Positions 5,627 to 7,972 of a DNA stretch of 7,972 nucleotides are shown here, piece after piece. Position 1 is the stretch's first letter. Each line of letters begins with the position of its first letter. The stretch is from JAZGDL01 sp036477795. GTDB lineage: Bacteria > Planctomycetota > Phycisphaerae > UBA1845. The translations under genes and the position numbers were made by a program. Where the stretch lies: assembly GCA_036477795.1 (NCBI GenBank), contig JAZGDL010000475.1, positions 1-7,972 of the forward strand, written 5' to 3'. The notes beneath the pieces are model-generated. The model saw only the letters and a list, made by a program, of their open reading frames with translations. It ran no database searches and was not told where the DNA came from.

Positions 5627-6703
5627 ATGAGCAACTGGATTGAGGTATTTCGCCCCGCCGCCGATCCCAGCGCTGAGGAAATACGTCTGGGCGACTGGAT
5701 CGGCCTTTCCCGCTACGGCGATCTCGAGGGTGAGTACCACACCGCCCGAAACCGGATTGGTCTGCACGACCGCAGCTATCGAGGTTTGCTGGAAGTGACC
5801 GGTGCGGACCGCGCCTCCTGGCTGCATAACCTCACCACAAATCAGATCGGCACACTGCAACCCGGCGAAGGCAATTACACATTCGCGACCAACCTCAAGG
5901 GACGCATCCTGTTCGACATGAACGTCTCCGTGCGCCCCGAGGCCATCTGGTTGGATCTCGATATTCGTTGGCTTCACCTTGCCCAACGGCACTTCGACAA
6001 GTACACCATCGTCGAGGACGTGGTGGTGCGTGATCGGAGCGACGAGTTTCTGAGGCTGGCCCTGATCGGGGCCCAGGCGCCGGCCCTGTTGGCCCGTCTC
6101 GGAGCCTCCAACGCCGCCGTCATGCCCTTCCTGCAAATCAGCCGCCTCACCGTGGATGGTGCCGAGATCGCCTGCTTCCGCCATGATCTGTGCGGCCTGT
6201 TCGCGGCGGATCTCCTGGTCCCCAAAGACTTTGCGAAGGCGGTTTGGAACACCCTGCGGGCTTGCGACGGCGTGACGCCGGTCGGCTACCAGGCCGTGGA
6301 TATGCTTCGTATGGAGGCGGGAATCCCCTGGCCGGTGAGCGAAATCAATGACCAGGTGCTCCCCGCCGAGACTGGACAACTCCACCGGGCGGTCAGCTTC
6401 ACCAAAGGATGCTACCTCGGCCAGGAGATCGTCGAACGAATGAGGTCGCGAGAATCGTTGGCTCGGAAGCTCTCGCTGCTCCGCTTCGACGGGCAACGAG
6501 TTCCCCAGCCGGGTGACCAACTATTCGCCGACCACACCCACGTCGGCCAGGTCAGCAGCGCCTGCCGTTCCCTGAAATTCGGCGCCCCCATCGCGTTGGC
6601 CTACCTGCGCGCCGCCCACGCCGCGCCGGGCACGTCGGTGAAGCTCGAATCCGAAGCGGGCGACATCCAGGGCACCGTCGTCCCACTCCAACCGGAAGAT
6701 TGA
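5627..6703 (+). CDS. ygfZ: YgfZ/GcvT-family folate-binding Fe-S cluster assembly protein
   Basis: A 358-residue protein of the YgfZ/IBA57 family, relatives of the glycine-cleavage T-protein that bind tetrahydrofolate and help assemble or repair certain Fe-S enzymes in the cytoplasm. Seen: an N-terminal GcvT-like fold (ARNRIGLHDRSYRGLLEVTGADRA split near residues 41-63, then LHNLTTNQI 66-74), the segment DMLRMEAGIPWPVSEI (225-240), and the diagnostic motif K260-GCYLGQE-IVE-R271 with conserved C262. A C-terminal beta-barrel begins near 280. There is no signal peptide or membrane segment. Full GcvT proteins lack the KGCYxGQE signature, so a cleavage-system role is less likely. It is divergent from gltB, whose product needs Fe-S clusters; joint regulation is only suggested. 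Unlike gltB it contains none of the palindromes. Confidence 0.92.
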   Translation: MSNWIEVFRPAADPSAEEIRLGDWIGLSRYGDLEGEYHTARNRIGLHDRSYRGLLEVTGADRASWLHNLTTNQIGTLQPGEGNYTFATNLKGRILFDMNVSVRPEAIWLDLDIRWLHLAQRHFDKYTIVEDVVVRDRSDEFLRLALIGAQAPALLARLGASNAAVMPFLQISRLTVDGAEIACFRHDLCGLFAADLLVPKDFAKAVWNTLRACDGVTPVGYQAVDMLRMEAGIPWPVSEINDQVLPAETGQLHRAVSFTKGCYLGQEIVERMRSRESLARKLSLLRFDGQRVPQPGDQLFADHTHVGQVSSACRSLKFGAPIALAYLRAAHAAPGTSVKLESEAGDIQGTVVPLQPED

Positions 6704-6748
6704 CACGACAGCGCTGATGCCTTGGGAGATTCTCCTCCAGAGAGTGCT

Positions 6749-6772
6749 GGTGCGAGAATCCTTTCTCGCACC
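6749..6772 (+). repeat. Palindromic repeat family C, copy 2 (intergenic)
   Basis: GGTGCGAGA and TCTCGCACC form a perfect 9-bp stem with a 6-base loop, 45 bp after the ygfZ stop. It is nearly identical to the element inside gltB at 968-989, which shows that the gltB element is a mobile or dispersed sequence rather than ancestral coding sequence. Confidence 0.82.
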
Positions 6773-6785
6773 CCGGAACCGACAC

Positions 6786-6813
6786 AAGCCCACGGGTTGC
6801 AACCCGTGGGCTT
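6786..6813. repeat. Perfect 28-bp palindrome, related to family B
   Basis: Arms AAGCCCACGGGTTG and CAACCCGTGGGCTT, with no loop. The outer part (CCCACGG/CCGTGGG) is shared with the family B elements inside gltB, but the centre is GGGTTGCAACCC instead of GGATTCGAATCC, as if stem bases were swapped in pairs. It lies only 13 bp from the family C copy. Confidence 0.75.
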
Positions 6814-6815
6814 TT
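6786..6815 (+). terminator. Possible intrinsic terminator of ygfZ
   Basis: The 28-bp palindrome can fold into a strong hairpin whose 3' arm runs into TTTT (6812-6815), 83 bp after ygfZ. The U-tract is short, so termination may be partial. The dispersed palindrome may have been co-opted for this. Confidence 0.4.
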
Positions 6816-6937
6816 CACGGGTCTGTCCCACACCGCCAGGAGGGCGAACCGGGAAGGGATTTTAATAATAATAACGGCCCGGCGCGACCTTGTGCGGTAG
6901 GCATATCCAAGCGCTCAGACAAGATGATCTGTCAGAT

Positions 6938-6969
6938 AAAAAAGAGGCCCGGCGGGGTGGACCGGGCCT
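6938..6969 (-). terminator. Intrinsic terminator for a minus-strand transcript
   Basis: AGGCCCGG/CCGGGCCT arms (6945-6952 and 6962-6969) form an 8-bp stem. On the minus strand it is followed after one base by a run of six T (6938-6943). On the plus strand the hairpin is followed by G-rich sequence, so the signal is directed leftwards. No recognised minus-strand gene lies just upstream of it, which points to the small ORF or RNA described at 7014-7106. Confidence 0.7.
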
Positions 6970-6976
6970 TGGGGGA

Positions 6977-7001
6977 ACCGACCCATGGGGGATGGGTCGG
7001 T
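6977..7001 (-). other. Second stem-loop before the minus-strand terminator
   Basis: ACCGACCCAT and ATGGGTCGGT form a perfect 10-bp stem with a G5 (plus strand) loop, seven bases from the terminator hairpin. Two adjacent stems ending in a U-tract are common at the 3' ends of bacterial small RNAs, and also after genes. Confidence 0.5.
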
Positions 7002-7013
7002 GAGTGGGATTAT

Positions 7014-7106
7014 TCATAGGTTGCAGATCGCGGCAGAAGACATCAGCGACTTAACACCCCGTTTCAGCGCTCGCGCATTTGCATTCTCTTCTGTGGTTAT
7101 CGGCAT
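7014..7106 (-). CDS. Possible 30-residue small protein or gene remnant
   Basis: Not recognised. From the ATG at 7104-7106 it reads MPITTEENANARALKRG and ends in SSAAICNL. It has a fair Shine-Dalgarno (AAGG, six bases upstream), and its stop lies 12 bases before the tandem hairpins and terminator. The frame stays open upstream to about 7199 and continues in protein-like fashion (SENPVAQEIAANCD) but has no ATG, GTG or TTG start there, so a decayed fragment of a longer gene is equally possible. The plus strand is also open over this stretch, which weakens the coding claim. Confidence 0.3.
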   Translation of the reverse strand: MPITTEENANARALKRGVKSLMSSAAICNL

Positions 7107-7111
7107 GTCAA
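7083..7111 (-). promoter_or_regulatory. Promoter candidate for the minus-strand transcript
   Basis: Minus-strand TTGACA (7106-7111) and GAGAAT (7083-7088) are separated by 17 bases. Transcription would start near 7076 and end at the terminator, giving an RNA of about 140 nt. The -35 box overlaps the ATG of the small ORF, so the two interpretations exclude each other: either a small RNA starts here or a small protein starts upstream. Confidence 0.35.
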
Positions 7112-7460
7112 GCCTTTTCCGGCTATCACAATTTGCGGCGATCTCTTGCGCGACTGGGTTTTCACTCCGAAACCTGTGAATTTCCGATGCAGACGGCGTT
7201 TATTGGGTGTGGTTTACGAATGAACCGTCGCCGTGCAATATGTTGTGAATAACGGCCTGTCGGCCGTCGTAGATGCCGGCGGAGGAGGTCCGGTAAAGTC
7301 GGAGGGGCGCTTTTTTCCGCCGTTGGGGTTAAAATGCGGCTGGAAAGGGGCTGTGTTTTTTTGAAGGGCCCCGCAAAGCGGGAATTTGTACCGGCCTGAG
7401 AGGACTTTTGTATATTGCGGAGGCTGCTCTTCCTGCAGGGCGGGCGGTCCAGAGCAAACA
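7112..7460. other. Intergenic region before the sigma factor gene
   Basis: No convincing gene. It contains a 6-bp stem hairpin (ACGGCC-tgtc-GGCCGT, 7252-7267), a short CCCGC-AAA-GCGGG hairpin (7370-7382) directly before the promoter candidate, and T-runs at 7311-7316 and 7356-7362. None of the gltB repeat families is present. Confidence 0.5.
7386..7416 (+). promoter_or_regulatory. Weak promoter candidate for the sigma factor gene
   Basis: TTGTAC (7386-7391) and TATATT (7411-7416) with a 19-bp spacer, longer than ideal. It would give a leader of about 38 nt. A GGAGG at 7419-7423 is too far from the ATG at 7461 to act as its ribosome binding site. Confidence 0.3.
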
Positions 7461-7972
7461 ATGCCCTTGCCGCCTCGCGACCGATTCGAAGAGCACGTTC
7501 TGCCGCACCTGGACAGCGTCTTCCGCGTTGCCCGCCGGCTGGTCGGCAACGACGCCGATGCCGACGACCTGGTCCAGGAAACCATGCTGAGGGCGTTCCG
7601 CGCTTTCGGGCGTTTCGAAATGCGGGAATACGGCGTGAAACCATGGCTGCTGAAGATACTCCACAATGCGTCCTTTACGCGTCGAAGCAAAGTCAAGAAA
7701 CAGCCGGTGTCGCGCGACGACGCCTACTTCGCGCAGTTCGCGGGACGACTGCAGGGCAACGACCAGACCACTGGAATCGGCAACATCGACTGGGACTCCA
7801 TCGATGAGGAACTGAAAGGAGCCGTTGATTCGCTCCCACCCGAGTATCGGTTGGTTCTGCTGCTGTGGTCTTTTGAGGAGTTGAGCTACAAGGAAATCGC
7901 AGATGTTTGTGATTGTGCGATCGGTACCGTCATGAGCCGCCTGTACCGCGCCCGCCAGTTGCTCGTTGACAA
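7461..7972 (+). CDS. ECF-type RNA polymerase sigma factor, C-terminus cut by window end
   Basis: 170 codons are visible and the frame is still open at the end. It is a sigma70-family regulator that directs RNA polymerase to specific promoters. Region 2 is seen at about residues 9-72, with DADADDLVQETMLRAFRAF (31-49) and the KPWLLKILHNASFTRR segment. A linker of about 50 residues follows. Region 4 is at about 124-168, with SLPPEYRLVLLLWSFEELSY and the helix-turn-helix EIADVCDCAIGTVMSRLYRA. It lacks regions 1 and 3, as ECF factors do. No anti-sigma gene is in view. The start is the first in-frame ATG and has no clear Shine-Dalgarno, only GGGCGGG about 15 bases upstream. Target regulon unknown; ECF subgroup not assignable from this fragment. 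Confidence 0.9.
   Translation, partial: MPLPPRDRFEEHVLPHLDSVFRVARRLVGNDADADDLVQETMLRAFRAFGRFEMREYGVKPWLLKILHNASFTRRSKVKKQPVSRDDAYFAQFAGRLQGNDQTTGIGNIDWDSIDEELKGAVDSLPPEYRLVLLLWSFEELSYKEIADVCDCAIGTVMSRLYRARQLLVD

Noticed and set aside
5303..6520. Minus-strand open frame (405 codons) over ygfZ and the divergent promoter
   Set aside because: It is a shadow of ygfZ: the plus strand carries the diagnostic KGCYLGQE motif, and this frame would run through both promoters.
6863..6874. Short (TAA)4 microsatellite
   Set aside because: Four units in non-coding DNA; too short to imply function or phase variation.
7162..7644. Minus-strand open frame of 160 codons opposite the sigma factor
   Set aside because: Arg/Pro-rich, low-complexity translation typical of an antisense GC-rich frame; the plus strand encodes clear sigma region 2.
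7706..7718. Family A-like sequence GGTGTCGCGCGAC in the sigma factor gene
   Set aside because: It shares only the left arm and a GTCGCGCGAC core, lacks the right arm and TTAGC, and encodes a plausible native peptide (QPVSRDD), so similarity is probably chance.

Overview
This 8-kb, GC-rich bacterial window carries three protein-coding genes and parts of two more regions. It suggests a free-living bacterium with large intergenic spaces. An ECF-type sigma factor and abundant dispersed palindromes would fit a planctomycete-like lineage, but nothing in the window fixes the taxonomy, so this is a weak inference.

Layout. Positions 1-5238 (minus strand) hold the glutamate synthase operon: a complete gltB (large subunit) running leftwards into the first 53 codons of gltD (small subunit), with an 8-nt overlap. 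Positions 5239-5626 are a divergent promoter region. It holds a good sigma70-like promoter for gltB, a roughly 200-nt hairpin-rich gltB leader, an extended -10 promoter for the plus-strand gene, and a short palindrome between the two promoters. Positions 5627-6703 (plus strand) encode a YgfZ/IBA57-type folate-dependent Fe-S protein. Positions 6704-7460 are mostly non-coding. They contain two palindromic repeats behind ygfZ, a minus-strand intrinsic terminator with a possible tiny gene or small RNA in front of it, and a promoter candidate. Positions 7461-7972 (plus strand) are the start of an ECF-like sigma factor cut by the window end.

The striking feature is gltB itself. The predicted protein has 1694 residues, well above the roughly 1500 usual for bacterial GltB, and much of the excess comes from short palindromic DNA repeats sitting in frame. 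The main family has core GGTGTCGC-GT-GCGACACC preceded by TTAGC. It occurs as eleven recognisable copies plus one decayed copy, including a five-unit tandem array of 24-bp units. The copies are translated as GVARDTAK, VSHATPLS or SGVARDT depending on frame and orientation. Two further palindrome families also lie within the gene, and related copies of both lie side by side in the intergenic region after ygfZ. All insertions fall in linkers between conserved blocks. The catalytic Cys, the FMN-domain motifs, the 3Fe-4S cysteines and the C-terminal beta-helix remain intact, so the enzyme is probably functional. The situation resembles Rickettsia palindromic elements inside genes, but I do not recognise these sequences as a named family.

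Functionally, GltBD converts glutamine and 2-oxoglutarate to two glutamates and needs Fe-S clusters. YgfZ supports Fe-S enzyme assembly, so the divergent arrangement is biologically plausible, although shared regulation is only an inference.
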